From Tetrastigma voinierianum (Eukaryota; Streptophyta; Magnoliopsida; Vitales; Vitaceae), in NCBI GenBank assembly GCA_016808115.1, contig JAEQBH010005276.1, positions 268,607 to 332,606 on the forward strand: 64,000 nt of DNA. The letters run 5' to 3'. Shown piece after piece: positions 35,230 through 47,230 of this stretch; positions within the stretch are counted from its first letter, which is position 1; each line of letters begins with the position of its first letter. The position numbers were made by a program, and so were the translations under genes. The notes under the pieces were generated by a model. The model was not told the DNA's origin and did not search any database. It was given only the letters and a program-made list of their open reading frames with translations.

Positions 35230-35660
35230 CCCTATCTTAGCTTTTCTATTGACTTGAATTCCACAGGAATCTTTAAAAATACAAATCCTCTTCCCCCGGT
35301 CTTTCTCAGTGTTCTCCGATATTGAACATTAATGAGTAGACGTCTTTCAGGTTCATGAGAATTCACACAACTATTCGTACATCCAAAAAATTTGTTGTCT
35401 CTTGGATTCTCAGAATCATCGGATCGTCGGGGCATTAACCTAGTGGCAAGGACCTGCAAAACAAATAAGGAACCAAATGGCGGTAGGCCGGCCGCCTCCG
35501 ATGCTTAAGTCGTACGTAGAAATGGAGAGTCAATACCTCGCCAAGAGGGTCTCTTACCTTAGCCTATTGCGATTCCTTCCTTATTTATGAAGGATAGGCG
35601 ATTGGTCCACTTTTATGGAAAGTGGGTGATTGGTTTGCGAAATGGAAAGGGGGGGGGGGC
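35230..35660 (-). repeat. Tat-type LTR end fragment
   Basis: On the - strand, a GACTTAAGCATCGGAGGC word occurs, then GGTTCCTTATTTGTTTTGCAG. This resembles the U5 end of plant Tat/Ogre LTRs as I remember them. A 75-residue frame follows (35459-35232) with no recognised domain. It may be the LTR of the truncated Tat element at 38.7-42.4 kb, but the intervening DNA is unrelated. Moderate certainty. Confidence 0.4.
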
Positions 35661-35955
35661 GGCGCTGACGGCACCGGCCATGGCCTGTTCTTCCTTTTCC
35701 GAATCTTCCGCCTTAAGAATCATTTGATCATCCTAAGGGCGGTTACGTACGTGATTCATGGGAGGATGTGTTTTCGAGTTGCGAGGGTGATGAGTCCAAA
35801 AACTCAATTGATTTTTAATCCATTTTTCTTAGCATTTTACAAGATAAATAAGCCGATTCATATGCGTAAATGTGGGATATTTTATTTGCAAATTTAATTT
35901 GCGCAGGCACGCCAGGTTTAAAATCCCAAAGAAACGTAGAAGAGATCACCACAAG
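35661..35955. other. Short unassigned stretch with a G-run
   Basis: A run of ten G at about 35650-35659 precedes it. No known coding motif. It leads into the palindrome cluster. Confidence 0.3.
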
Positions 35956-35959
35956 CGTA

Positions 35960-37110
35960 AATGAAGTCGCGAAATGAAAAATCGAGTCGCGACAGAAGCC
36001 TACTGCTCGCCAATCGGGTCACGACATCACCAAGATCAATCTTTGTGGAAGAAATAAGACCTTAACAAGCGGTCGTGACTCAAGTCGAAGCTGGCGACTA
36101 ATGACCAAAGCAACAAGTGAAAGAGGTTGCGACAAAGGAAGTGTGGTTGAGACTAAAGGAATTAGTCAAGGTAGATAGAATCTTTGGTCGTGACACCACG
36201 CTGATGTCGTGACGCCGATTGAAGACAATTGAGGTCGCGACGTCAATATAAGGTCACAACATGGATCCGTAAATGAAGCCACAAGGAAGGTCTCTGCAAT
36301 AAAATGAAGTTGCAACTGGTTTTTAAATGAAGGGCTCCAATTGAAGTCGCGACGTGCAGTTGAGGTCGCGACATGAAAACGGGAAATGGAGTCTCAATAG
36401 AGAGATTGAAGTTGCAACCAAACTAAAAGTTGAAGAACAAAAGGGAGGTCGTAACCTGGAGCGAAGCCAAACGGTCCTGCTAAGAAACCAAGTCGCGAAT
36501 TCACTTTATTCACCAAGGACCACAAACGATGTTGCGACCACCTCAGGGTCGTGACCTTAAGAAGAACTCGAGCAGAAGAAACTGTGCCCGCAACTACTTT
36601 CAGCAATCAATTCATGCGACTTTAAAAGAGCAACATGAGGTCGTGATATCACCTCGAGGTCGCCAATTGTAAATGTGAGTCGCAAGGAGGAACTGGTTGC
36701 AATAAAGAATTGAGGTTGCGACCAGAAGAAGGGAATGAACATCAAAAGAGGTCGCGACCAGAAAAAGGAAGTCACAACCTAGAACTTAGGCAGTTGAAAT
36801 AGAAATATAGTTACAACCTAAGACTGAGGTCGCGACGTGCAGCGCAACAAGGAAGAGGAGTCCTGACTCAAAACTGAGGTCGTGACTCAGAATGCAGAAG
36901 AAGGGAAAGACAACGAGGTCGCGACGTGAAACTGTGGTCGGGACATCAACTCTTGAGAAACACTGAGACAACAAGGTCGCGACCATAAACGATGTCGCGA
37001 CCATTAATCCAAGCCGCGCAAGGAACCCGGGTCGCACGTATAACAAGGTCGAATCGAACAAGAAAGAACAAGGGAAATCCGTGTCGCGACACCAGCTCGA
37101 GGTCGCAACT
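35960..37110. repeat. Cluster of ~30 GGTCGCGACC palindromes and decayed variants
   Basis: The 10-bp perfect palindrome GGTCGCGACC or its 8-9-bp part occurs about every 25-60 bp across 1.15 kb. Examples are at about 36233, 36364, 36749, 36828, 36915 and 36975. Many other copies differ only by C-to-T or G-to-A at the CpGs (GGTCGTGAC, GGTTGCGAC, GGTCACAAC). Sequence between the motifs is unrelated and of variable length, so this is not a plain tandem repeat. It ends about 80 bp before a TATA box. Confidence 0.8.
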
Positions 37111-37187
37111 CCAGACAATAAACTAGGCTTCTTTTTGGGAATCCCACCTAAGCTTTTCGTGATTAGGCCCATTTTCTTTTTGACAGC

Positions 37188-37197
37188 TTATAAATAG
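37188..37197 (+). promoter_or_regulatory. TATA box downstream of the palindrome cluster
   Basis: CAGCTTATAAATAGACG on the + strand, followed by about 50 bp of mixed sequence. An LTR promoter is the likely reading because no host gene follows, with the palindrome cluster as its U3. Confidence 0.5.
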
Positions 37198-38690
37198 ACG
37201 TTGTTAGAATATAAGAAGCCCGCCTTCACTACCTTAAAAAGTGGGAACGAAGAGGAACTCGTTGTATAGCTTGAGTAGAATTTTATTTTATTATTATTTT
37301 TTCTTTCTTCTTGGAATTCTATTCTCAATCTATGAACCGTGCGTAAAACGAGTGGAGTTGATTTATTTATGTTATTTTCTTCTTAAAATTACTACTCGAA
37401 AAATTTATGAAATCTGCATAAATTTCGAATTCATTTCTTCTCGCTTACTACATTATAGTGGATGATGTGATCGATACTCCATTTCATTAATTGTAATGTG
37501 CACTAGAACGGCAGCCATGAATTTGATTTACAATTAGTTACGCCTTTCGCAAAATATGGGAGAGAAAATTATTTTAGGTTTGGATTTACTTACTTGGTGT
37601 CGCTAATCGATAAGTTCCTAATGGTAGTACCGAGTACCAATGATGGAATGTATTCGCTCCTCGATTTCGTGATACCCTCTGCGTGACAATGTAGGATGGA
37701 GATTCTCGAGAGTTGGAGCATTCTCTATAGGTATGTTAGACCACTCATCGATTAATCGCTGAGCTTCCCGAAAAGTTCACTTTGATCAATACCCCATTCT
37801 CGCTTCATAATTGAAGTTAGAGGGGAACATTTAATATAAACAATCGTGAGAGTTAACCTTAATCTAAAGAGAAGTCTCCCACCTCAGAAGTTAGCCGAGA
37901 TCTAATCAAGGAAAGCGATGAATCAATAGATTTGAAGGATGAGCCACCACCAGTGGTAGAACTTTTGCAAAAATCCTGAGAAGGAAAGCAAAAGATCTGC
38001 AGTCATCAAGAGATGGATATGAAGTATTGAGAAAGAAAAATACCCAGATCTTGTAAGCAGAGCAAACATACAAAGTAACTGATTCGATCTTGATTTCGAG
38101 AGAAACAAGAACTTCTAACTAGTGAATGTGGAGAAATCCAACTGCAACATTTAGGCAAATTCTGGACAAATCCAGATCCATCAATACAATAGAGCAATGT
38201 ACTTCTACAGCAGAATCGGATCGTTTATCAGAATCACTAATAGTTTTCGTTTCACAGGAATGTGACAGATCCAATATTTAGTTCTTATAATTTTAGTTGA
38301 TTTCATGTTATTCCACTTCTATTTTTAGTTAATAGTCTAGATCTATTATTTGTTTAGATAAACTTTCATTATCAATCTTTTAAATTAAATAGCATAGAAC
38401 TCAAAGAGCTAGTAATTGATTTCTAATTTTGTCAATCTCGTGGGAATGATATCCGACTTACATTCGCATTTTACTACTTTGTATGATCTGTAATTTGCAA
38501 GTCATGTGACTAAACCCAATTTTAAAATCCTAAGCATCAAGACAGAATTATTTAATTAAGTAAATTTATCCAAAGTCACATGGATGCAAGAGAAGTGTAA
38601 GGCTCTTATAACTATGTGAATTTTAAAATCCTCTTTCATTGCATTCCTAGGTTGCCCTTAGCTCTGTTTCGAAAGCCGCCCAAGCGTTTA
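37198..38690 (+). other. LTR-like non-coding region (R/U5 and leader) of an unidentified retroelement
   Basis: No coding frame. It has a T-rich stretch (37285-37310) and a CGTGGGAATGATATCC word at 38450-38465, similar to LTR ends of plant gypsy elements. Sequence stops resembling an LTR near 38690, where decayed Tat RNase H begins on the other strand. No second copy exists in the window to prove an LTR. Confidence 0.4.
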
Positions 38691-38739
38691 ACCAAGGATA
38701 CATATCTCACATCGTGGGCCTCATGACTCATACTCGCTT

Positions 38740-39210
38740 ACTTGCCTTACTAATTAACCGAGAATCACTTTGAATTAGAAGGTTATCTCGCCGACACAAA
38801 GAGCGCTCAATTCCAGCTAGGATGGCCTCATACTCGATTCCGTTATCGAGGCGCTCGGCCGAAACTGACGCTTATCAATATTTTCCCCGATCGGAGATTT
38901 AAGTTTCAAACCAATGCTGCAACGGGTTTCTCTCGAGGATGCCCTGCCTTTACATTAAGGGTCCACCAATTCAAGTTGTCCGTGCTCATTCGATCGGGAT
39001 TCGCTAGAAAATCTAATGGTTAACCTCGTCTCAGAGCCTAATTCGCTTATACCGACATCGAATTCGCTTCAACTCAATCGCCCATCGAGCCATCCTCTCG
39101 ACAAGTCAAGCCAGGAATGGTGCCCGAAAAGGGAGGTCGCTTAGCACAACAATGGGGTGTGTGCTTGGAAGTATAGGCGAGCTTAAGCAGGGAACCCGGC
39201 GGTTGTACAC
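38740..39210 (-). pseudogene. RNase H remnant of the Tat element
   Basis: An IEYEAILAGIERS-like stretch is legible on the - strand at 38790-38880, corresponding to the NEAEYEAxLAGL motif of Tat RNase H. The remainder is too broken to read. Confidence 0.65.
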
Positions 39211-39212
39211 GC

Positions 39213-40406
39213 CTACTCGAGGCGGTCAGACGGTTCAAGGTTTGCCAAGGACTTGCTGACGAAAAATACTGGCCTCTGCTTTCTATTCTCATCTTCCTTG
39301 AACAGGGCAGCACTCACTGAGACATCTAAAACTGCCAAGTATACAAATAGTGTTTCGCCGGCTTTAGCGCTAGCAAGGACTGAATGTTCTGCAAGATACT
39401 GTTTAATCGTTGTGAGAGCTTTATCACATTCCTCATTCCATCCGGCCTGTTTGGCCCCCTTGAGGGTGACAAAGAATAGCTTTAGATGGTCTGTAAATCG
39501 AGAGATGAACCGCCCTAAGGCGGCAACGGCCGCCTCACCACCCATTTTCTAGAAGTGAGCCTGGGGACTCCAAAATAGCTTTAAGCTGAGTGGGCTTGGC
39601 TTCTATCCCCCTTTGAGTAACCATAAAACCAAGAATCAACCCGCACTGACTCCGAAGGCTCACTTTGAGGGATTGAGCTTCATATCGTACGCCCTTAGGA
39701 GTTCAAAAGCCTCTTGTAGGTGTTCAACATGGTCTGGGCGTTCCTTGGACTTTACCAACATATCATTAATGTAAACCTCCATGTTTTTTCCTAGTAGCGA
39801 CTTAAACATCTTGGTCACTAACCTCTGATACGTTGCCCCATCATTCTTTAAGCCAAAAGGCATCACATTGTTGCAGAACAGCCCATGCAGGGTGATGAAT
39901 GTTGTTTTTTCCGCGTCTAGCGGAAGCATGGGTATTTGATGATATCTCAAGAACGTATTCAGAACTATAATATCCCATCTCACAACGAGCGCAGAGCTAA
40001 TTTTTACCCATCGAAGGGAAGGTCTCGCATCATTGAGAATCGTAGTCACACACTGCATTTATTTTTCGATGACTGGTCCATTTCATTCACTTATTTGATG
40101 AATCGCTGAAAGATTATCCACTTATGCTTGAATAACCTAATGACGGTCCGGGTGGAAACGCCTCACTTTCTGTCTAACCGGTCTAGTTGAAGGGATGACA
40201 TTCAGTTTGTGAGAGGCATGCACGAGGTTAATGCTAACCATGTCCGAGTGAGTCCATGCGAATACATCCATATTACGGAGTAGAACCTCCTGTATTTGTT
40301 CCTTCTCCCCACTAGATAAGAGGGAACTAACATATGTGGATTTATCCGGCCCGTAAAAGAATATTGATTCCAGGGGGTCTACGGCCAATCGCTCCCTGTC
40401 CTCCAC
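39213..40406 (-). pseudogene. Reverse transcriptase of the Tat element, with an altered catalytic box
   Basis: Frames at 40406-40137 (QEVLLRNMDVFAWTHSDM, NVIPSTRPVRQKVRRF), 40058-39660 (QIPMLPLDAEKTTFIT, VMPFGLKNDGATYQRLVTKMF, AYDMKLNPSK) and 39545-39213 (AALGRFISRFTDH, KQRPVFFVSKSLA) cover the polymerase and connection. The catalytic YVDD is YIND at 39762-39773, so the first metal-binding Asp is Asn. Frameshifts separate the three frames. Confidence 0.9.
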
Positions 40407-40409
40407 CTT

Positions 40410-41250
40410 TGCTTGGGCGGTGAGCTGTAATTGCTATTCCGAGGTCTCGCCCGGCCTGACAGGAGCTCAAGCTCACGCCTGTACCGACAAATGGTAGCAC
40501 CCGCTGCTACCAAATACGTCAGAGGTTAATTTGCCCAAAGACTGTTGGGAGTTGATCATTTGATGGTAAGAGCCCATCAATGAATTGTAATGAGCCCAGT
40601 CCTCGATTAACCGAAAAATAAGACTCCGCGCACTACCGACCCTGCCTTGACGGGGAGAGTAATGTCGCTCATAGTTACTATGGTTGCCCCGTTAAACCCG
40701 GACAAGATTCTGCCATCTAAACTCAGCCTGTTAAAAGATATTTTGGCCTGGCCTGGCTACATTGTATTAGGTCGGTTGCGCCGCTAGGTCGACTAGTACT
40801 GCACATCGGGTAAATCGTTAATACATAGAGTACGAGCATCGTGGGTGTGGGAGTAAATGACCCCGACTGCAACAAGGGAAAGGATATGTGGCCACCGCTG
40901 GATTGCTCACGTTATCCGGGATGTGGATGGTATTCACCCGGGCTCGGGTTGTAGCCACTTGCAACAACCTCCTTTTTTAGCGCTTATACTGATATTAGTC
41001 GTCAACCGGGCCGCCCAGTATGTAGCTTATGGTGGGCCTAGGTTCGTAGATTATGCGCCGTCAGCTATTCTCAACCACGAGGCGACCTCTCGCCCGCGAC
41101 CGGCCTCCGAACATATCTCCTGAGGTAACCGACCCTGATTAACCTTTCCACCAAAAATTTCAGGCTTAGACATCGGTTGGTCTCATGCCAATGGTCCTTG
41201 TGGTAATCAAATCTCAGAGACTGGTTGCGCTATGATCCACTGGAATTGTG
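40410..41250 (-). pseudogene. Protease region of the Tat element, decayed
   Basis: By position between gag and reverse transcriptase. No clear Asp-Ser/Thr-Gly motif is legible in any frame, so the call rests on context. Confidence 0.4.
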
Positions 41251-41299
41251 TGTAATTTGAAGTCGGTGATCCTGACGAGGAAGGAGTCCACGTAAGAGA

Positions 41300-42140
41300 T
41301 GTTCAAAGGTAACCACGGGGGTTCCCCTTTTCTCCGACCGTCTCTGGATCATTTTTGTTTCTTATTCTGACTCCCCTATTGTTCAGGTTGTCCCTTAGTG
41401 GCTTACTTGCCGCTGAGTCGTGATCATCACTTGCCAGACAGTCGCCTGATATTATCCTCCGAATATTTATCTCGCCTGCGATGTACAATTCTCCATCGGC
41501 CGTAGGCGCATCCGTAGACAACGAGTGAAAGAATGGGGTGGTCGGCTCAAAGCTCCTTCGGAAATTCTGGAGGACCGCATCCATACTGTATGAATCAATC
41601 TGTAGAACAACCTGTCCAAATCTTCTAGTGAAATCGCAGATGGATTCGTCATCCCACTAGAAGATGGTTTGCAGAGAGCTGATATTTCCCTTATGTCAAA
41701 TTGAGCACAGATACTGGGAAACAAATGCAGCCCACAACTCACTGAACGAGTTGATAGATCTCTCGTGGGAGTTTGTGGAACTAAGCCAGGCGAGCCCTTC
41801 AAGTCGGGTCGGAACACTTTACATAGTAAGATGTCAAGTTTCCTCGATTAAGTATCATTACCTCGGCTGGAATGCAACATGTGATTATATGGATCGGAGG
41901 AGCCATCATACATGGAAAAGATGATATGACAAAACCACGCAGATCTAAGCAGGTACCAAGATGTGCCGGGCCTAGCGGGAGGATGACATGTCTTCAAGCC
42001 TCGACGCTGGTGTATGTAAGCACGTATGGGCTGCAGCCTCTCGGGCTGCAGGATACATGAAAGGAAGTGCGGTGTTACGCCTTCCCGCCACGCGGCACAT
42101 TTTGGGGCCTCGTCGACCGTCGCCGCTCTCACTCGATTTT
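41300..42140 (-). pseudogene. Gag of the Tat element, frameshifted
   Basis: A SMYDGSSDPYNHM stretch at 41925-41890 corresponds to the KYDGTTDPxxH motif opening the Tat capsid domain. The frame at 41817-41467 and the overlapping frame to 41303 (RRSFEPTTPFF) cover the following part and the linker. Several frame changes. Confidence 0.65.
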
Positions 42141-42444
42141 TCTTTGTACTTGGCCATGCATGACACTGACGGAACGGTTGGAACAGCGCGGGGGCCTCTT
42201 TTTTTATTCAGCCTCCACGTTGTTCTTTAGGGTGAAAGATTAGGTAGCTGATAGCTACCAGAGGGATAACTCATCAGCCCACACAGATCAATGTTCGCCC
42301 GCAGATGGGCTCCTTGCCTCTCTATTTTGTTTGACCGAGGTGCGGATGGCTACCTCGTGCATTTTCGGGCCTGATCCTATTCCAAACGAGGTCAAAGATG
42401 CGATCGCTCTTCTTGTCGCAGACGGGGTCAAAGACGTGTCTAAT

Positions 42445-44820
42445 TCGCGGCTAAAGGGGTATCCTGAATCAACAAAATTTATACCTAATACCTCCTACTG
42501 CTGTAGCATTGCTACTGCAGTATAGTGGCTCTGGGATCATCCACAGGGATGGGTTTTCTTCATGTAAATGACTGATAGTGAAGTTTAAACTAGTGAATCT
42601 ATTTCGATTCGCCTGTAAAAGCAGTGGTGTGTAATGGTTGAAATTTTGAAATAACGGAAGTAGCATGAAGGGAATCTCCTTTGAAGTATCAGGCTACTGG
42701 GTTTGGGTTCTAAAGGTAAATGAGGGCTCCTCGGGCCCTTTTCCTCGTTGGGGAGGATGACCAGAGTCATATCCCAAACTGCACTTCATTTGGGCCTATA
42801 AAACTAATCCCAATAATTATCCTTTGAAAAATGGCATTCACTGAGCATTAATGGTGTCAATCAGTAAAAACGTATCTCCTTGACCCACCTTCCAATGATT
42901 AATAAATGGTAACTACCGAATCTCAGTTGATCTAGAAATAAGTATCCACCGAACCCTAAAAGATTACCAAATACGGATCATTTAAGGTGCATCGAAGGGA
43001 TTTAAACCTAGGGTTAAAAGGAGACACAGAAATGTTAGTGAATACCTACGTTGAAAATAAGAGAGCCCTCGCCATCTTTTAGATCCATTGCTCCAACAGC
43101 CTTCCACCCAAGGAAGGAAGGATTTAAATTACCATCCTCCGAGTCATTCATCCCCAAAGGGTGTTTGGTCGGGTGAGAAAACGAGAGAAAGTGAGAGAAA
43201 ATGAAAGTTAAGCGAGAATTCCCGAAAGCTTTTGCGCCAAAAATCTATTAATGATCCCTGCCTACAAATGAACAAAGCAAAGCTAACTATTATAGGGTCA
43301 AAATAGAAGAAATAAAAGTCCAAAAGTCAATAGAACAGAGCCTAAATTGCAGGCCGGGAAAAATTCGTAGCCCCGCTCTGCAATTTTGCTTCTCCTAGTT
43401 TCTGATCTTCGCCTAAGTTCAACTCAATTCTTCGCAAATGAGCCGCCTACTTAACTTTAGCGCCCAATGCCTAGAAAACTAAAAATATGCCATAAAAATG
43501 CGATCGCAGGATACCAGACTGACATGCCAACCAGGGTTAATTAGAGTGATTATTATGTAAAAAGTCCTCAAAACCTGTAATAAGCAGTGTGTAAAATAGC
43601 ACTGCTTGGGTGATAATCACTCCCCCCAACCGACACATTGATAGTCCCTTAGCAATGAAGGACAAAGAAAGCAAACAAAACAAGATCGAGTATTTATGTT
43701 CACAAAAAATGATGTTTCAAATATGTTGTAATAATGCGCAACCATCAGCAAGAGTCACCAAAATCCTACTCAACACTATTTTAGGAAGACTGTGTGATAT
43801 GCAAAATCAAGTATCCAAAGAGTTTCACTTCCAAGAAAACCAATCTGAAACTTCCACCAAAACCTAAGTGTTAGTTTGATTAGTTTTCAATGACAGGCTA
43901 CCAAACTACACTCTCCCCCCAACCTAGCTAATGCCTAAACCTAGTAGACTAACCAACCTCAATAGATCAGGACCCACTCTTATTCCACAACTCTTTTTGC
44001 ATTGTAAGGGTGCAATGATGAGGGAATCGATTTCACAGATGTCCATGTAGCGGGGATCCACCAATGACTCCCAACCAATTAAGGTTTAGGGCAACAAGTC
44101 ATAAGGATTTTTCAACCACTAACTCTTCAGGTTTTACCCCGAACTTCTAATGTGTTCTAGACTCCAACACCTACAACTTGCTAAACTCTGCCTATTAACC
44201 CATGTAACAAGCATAAAGTCGGTGGCTCCCAACCAGTTGGCTTAGGGCACCAGGCTTTAAAGACTTTCTTCATATACCCTGACCGTGCTCGATTTTTCAA
44301 GGCAAGCACAAATTTCTTTTTCTTTTCTTTTCCACTTTTTTTTTTTTTTTTTTTGGGAAGACTCATTGGTCTTCCTATTCAGGGGGTCCTAACTATTAAA
44401 GATGGTTAAAAGTACTAGGCCGGGCTTTTGCAGGGCTTAGAAGGAAGGGTAGTTTTTCAGCTTATCATTGAAACCTAATGTGAATGGTGTGTGGTTAGTT
44501 CAAGGTGGAAGAAAAAGGTTGAAAACAATAGGAATTTCAACTGGTCATCAACTCAATTGGGCATAGCACCACTCTAACATCAACAAAATTGAAACAGTAT
44601 TTCAACTTCTCTTATTATAAGCTGGGCATTACAAACAAAATGGTTGCAATTGAGAAATGTAACTATAAGCTTTATAATATGTATTGAAATTAAGGACATA
44701 TCTAAATATATATATTTTTCTAGCATAAAAAAAACTAACAGCAAGTCATTGAACTACACAAAAGGACTAGCTCAAAATAACAGCAAAAACATAATATAAA
44801 AGCCACTTCCTTCACTAACT
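42445..44820 (-). repeat. Athila 3' LTR (copy A)
   Basis: About 2.4 kb, homologous to 52207-54635. Shared blocks include AGTAGCAxxGCTACTGCAGTATA, GGGTTTTCTTCATGTAAATGACT, GATTACCAA.ACGGA, GTGCATCGAAGGGATTTAAACC and GGTAAGTTTTTCAGCTTA-like stretches. The T-run at 44331-44356 corresponds to the T-rich run near 54140-54210 in copy B. Confidence 0.88.
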
Positions 44821-44832
44821 CTCCCCCCAACC
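44821..44832 (-). promoter_or_regulatory. Athila polypurine tract (unit A)
   Basis: The - strand reads GGTTGGGGGGAGAG directly before the LTR. It is preceded by a CATTGAGGACAATG stretch, the usual Athila 3' end context. Confidence 0.75.
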
Positions 44833-44879
44833 GAACATCGCATTGTCCTCAATGGGGCTCGGATTGGAAAGTTAAGGAA

Positions 44880-46660
44880 GGAAGTGCTACCTCCTCAAGT
44901 GTGTGCAATGGGTGGAATGTCAGCCTCATCCTGGGTAGGCCGAAAACCGATGAGACTGGAGGAAAGGGCAACTGGGAAAGGCTATTACCGCCATACTACA
45001 AGAAGATCTAATGAAGTCAGAGGGGTCAGGCTGGTGTCACTGTGGATGTGCCAGGAGAGGCATGGGCATCGATGGACTAGGAGAGATATGAGGCAAGCCC
45101 AAGTGGCTCTGAATCTACAGTAGGATAGCATTGTTCTAAGGCACGACTCCATGCTGCAAGCATCCTCGCTAAGGCAAAGATGGAAAGTGGTGAAAGATTT
45201 AAGTGGCTGCGACCACAGACTGCAATCATAATGGCCAGAAAATCATGGGGAGAAATAGGAATAGTCTCCATGGGTGATGTCATACTGTGAGCCAACCGAC
45301 CGCAGGACCGAGGCATCGAGGGGAAGATGATGCAGCAGCGGGGTCAATACTAACGCGCCGGCGCCGGAATGTGGGGCCCTTAGTAGGAATCGATGAATCT
45401 CGCTGAACAAGAACCGCAGGTGCCTGACTCTACTCCGTCAACCTTTGGCCGGGCAGATCATCCGCCGATCTCCCGGGAGCGGGAGAGGCATGAGCGCCCG
45501 ATATGAATCCGCCACTTCAAAGGCAGGCCACAGGAAAACGCGGCGCTCTAAACGGGGCTCAACGAAAACCAAGGCATTATAACACCCGAGAGAGCAAAAT
45601 TGGGGAACATGAGGGATGGTCTCGCCTACCGAGGTTCTGAGGTGAATCTTTTCCTCAAAGTGGAAAAGAGCAGTCAAGATTAGTTCTACAGGGCTGAACC
45701 ATAAACCCTTGGAAATGCGATAGAGAGCCTTTAAGATGGTTTCACGCCTCGCACCAAATGCTTACGAAACAAGTTTGACCACAAAGACATGGTCAATCAA
45801 TAGCATCCTGAAGGACGCTGGGTCAACATACGGGCCCGCTTGACGGGTTCGAGCGACGCACCATCTCCCGGGCGAGGGACGGGCCACCGCCATGCTCGAC
45901 TAAGTCAAGAACGACTGAAGATTGAATGTGGCGTTTATGTTAGTGGCCCGGCATACCTTCACGCCGCCGATAGAGAAATGCAGTATCAGAGGATTGGGAT
46001 CTCGCTGGAAGCCATGGTCTCGATAGAATTCGCATGACTACCCAATGGATAAGAACCCGAGCGAGCCGCGAAGCGGCTCTAAGGAATACCGTCGTCGCAC
46101 AAGCCCCTGAGTCTCGCTCGTGAAGGGCCGCAAAATGGAATGTCATAGAAATTCGTTGTGCAAGTCCTGCCACTCGTAAACACTCACCTCGGTATCAGCC
46201 ACCGTGGAAAGCAGGTCTTCGATGATGGAGCCAGGGAATGCATCCCAGACTCACGTAAGCCAGCCCTGTAGGTTAAGACTGAGGTTCCTGTGGCCGCAAG
46301 CCGGAGGATCTCACCCGGCCCGAGGTCCGGGCCCTCTTTTGGAGCCGGGCCCTGCTGGCCTCGATGCGCAGGGAAGGCAAATGGTCCTTTCCTCTTCTCA
46401 TATCGATTAATAGGAAGGAGGAGCAGGAGTAGCCTGGGACACTTCAGCAGGGGCGACAACGGCAACAACAACAGGTAAAGCAGGCGCAGTGGCGGCAGTA
46501 GGGGAAGAGGCCCTCACCCGAGGTCTGAAGGAGGACCTTTGTCCACTACGAAGCCTAGCTACTGGGAAACGCGAGAGCCGGGAGAAGACGTGGGAAGGGT
46601 TTTCCATAGTGAGGGAGTTTACTGAGAGAGAAATGATGAATAAAGTATGCACATGAAGGG
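44880..46660 (-). pseudogene. Athila env-like / 3' ORF region, degraded
   Basis: Located between pol and the 3' LTR, where Athila elements carry an additional env-like ORF. On the - strand, frames 46652-46407 (starting MENPS-like, then a Pro/Ala/Ser-rich stretch), 46471-46184, 46173-45940 and 45677-45438 could be successive pieces of one protein. No domain is unambiguous to me. The identification is by position and composition. Confidence 0.45.
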
Positions 46661-47230
46661 GGTTAGTATCTGTAGGGGAATGGGGAAGGTGAAGAGATTA
46701 GAGATATTTAGTATCCTAAATGGGCATAAACTTCCTAGGTCTTGTTAATGGGGAAGAATTGAATAGGGTTCGCTGGAACCGAAAGGTTGGGAAGACAAAG
46801 ACATCGCTGAAGTGGGCATCAAACACAACCTCATGAAAATTCGCAAGGGCGCGAAAAATTCTCAACCCTTGGTGAAATTAGGGCCTACACCGCAAAATCC
46901 CGCCCCGAGATCAACAATTCCTGCAAAACAAAACATAACATTAATGAGTAAAAACACAGAAAAGTGAAAGCTCAATCTAAAACTAGGTTTAGACTAAAGA
47001 AAAGACGAGGGAACATATATAAAATTCAAAATGAAATAAGCAAAATCTCAACAAAAAGAAGTGGCTTTTTCAGTCTTTGGAGAGACCAAGCCCACTCAAA
47101 GCAGCTTCTTAAACTTCTAGGCTCAAGGAGGAGGAGTTCCTCCTTGTCTGGTATGAAGGAAACCCGCATATGGCTTCGAGCTCTCGCCATTCACTTAATA
47201 CCATTTTCGAGATGAGCAATTTTAATTTCT
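46661..47230. other. Spacer between Athila env-like region and integrase
   Basis: No recognised coding motif on either strand. Contains an A-rich part near 46960-47050. Confidence 0.4.

Larger units (their letters stand above)
38700..42440 (-). mobile_element. Truncated Tat-lineage Ty3/gypsy element, - strand
   Basis: On the - strand, gag (about 42.13-41.3 kb), protease/pol leader (41.2-40.4 kb), reverse transcriptase (40.4-39.2 kb) and RNase H start (39.2-38.75 kb) appear in order. Integrase, antisense ORF and both LTRs are absent. The left end is cut by other DNA near 38700 and the right end by the Athila LTR near 42450. Domain sequences match the Tat lineage rather than Athila or Tekay. 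Confidence 0.82.

Noticed and set aside
35960..37110. CRISPR-like interpretation of regularly recurring palindromes
   Set aside because: Plant context, 10-bp motif, irregular spacing and decayed copies. No repeat-spacer structure and no cas genes.
37198..38690. Complete LTR assigned to the neighbouring Tat element
   Set aside because: Only one copy exists in the window and the orientation of its TATA box (+) is opposite to the Tat pol (-), so ownership cannot be shown.
44880..46660. Functional envelope gene in Athila
   Set aside because: Position fits the env-like ORF, but no signal peptide, membrane segment or domain is secure and frames are short.
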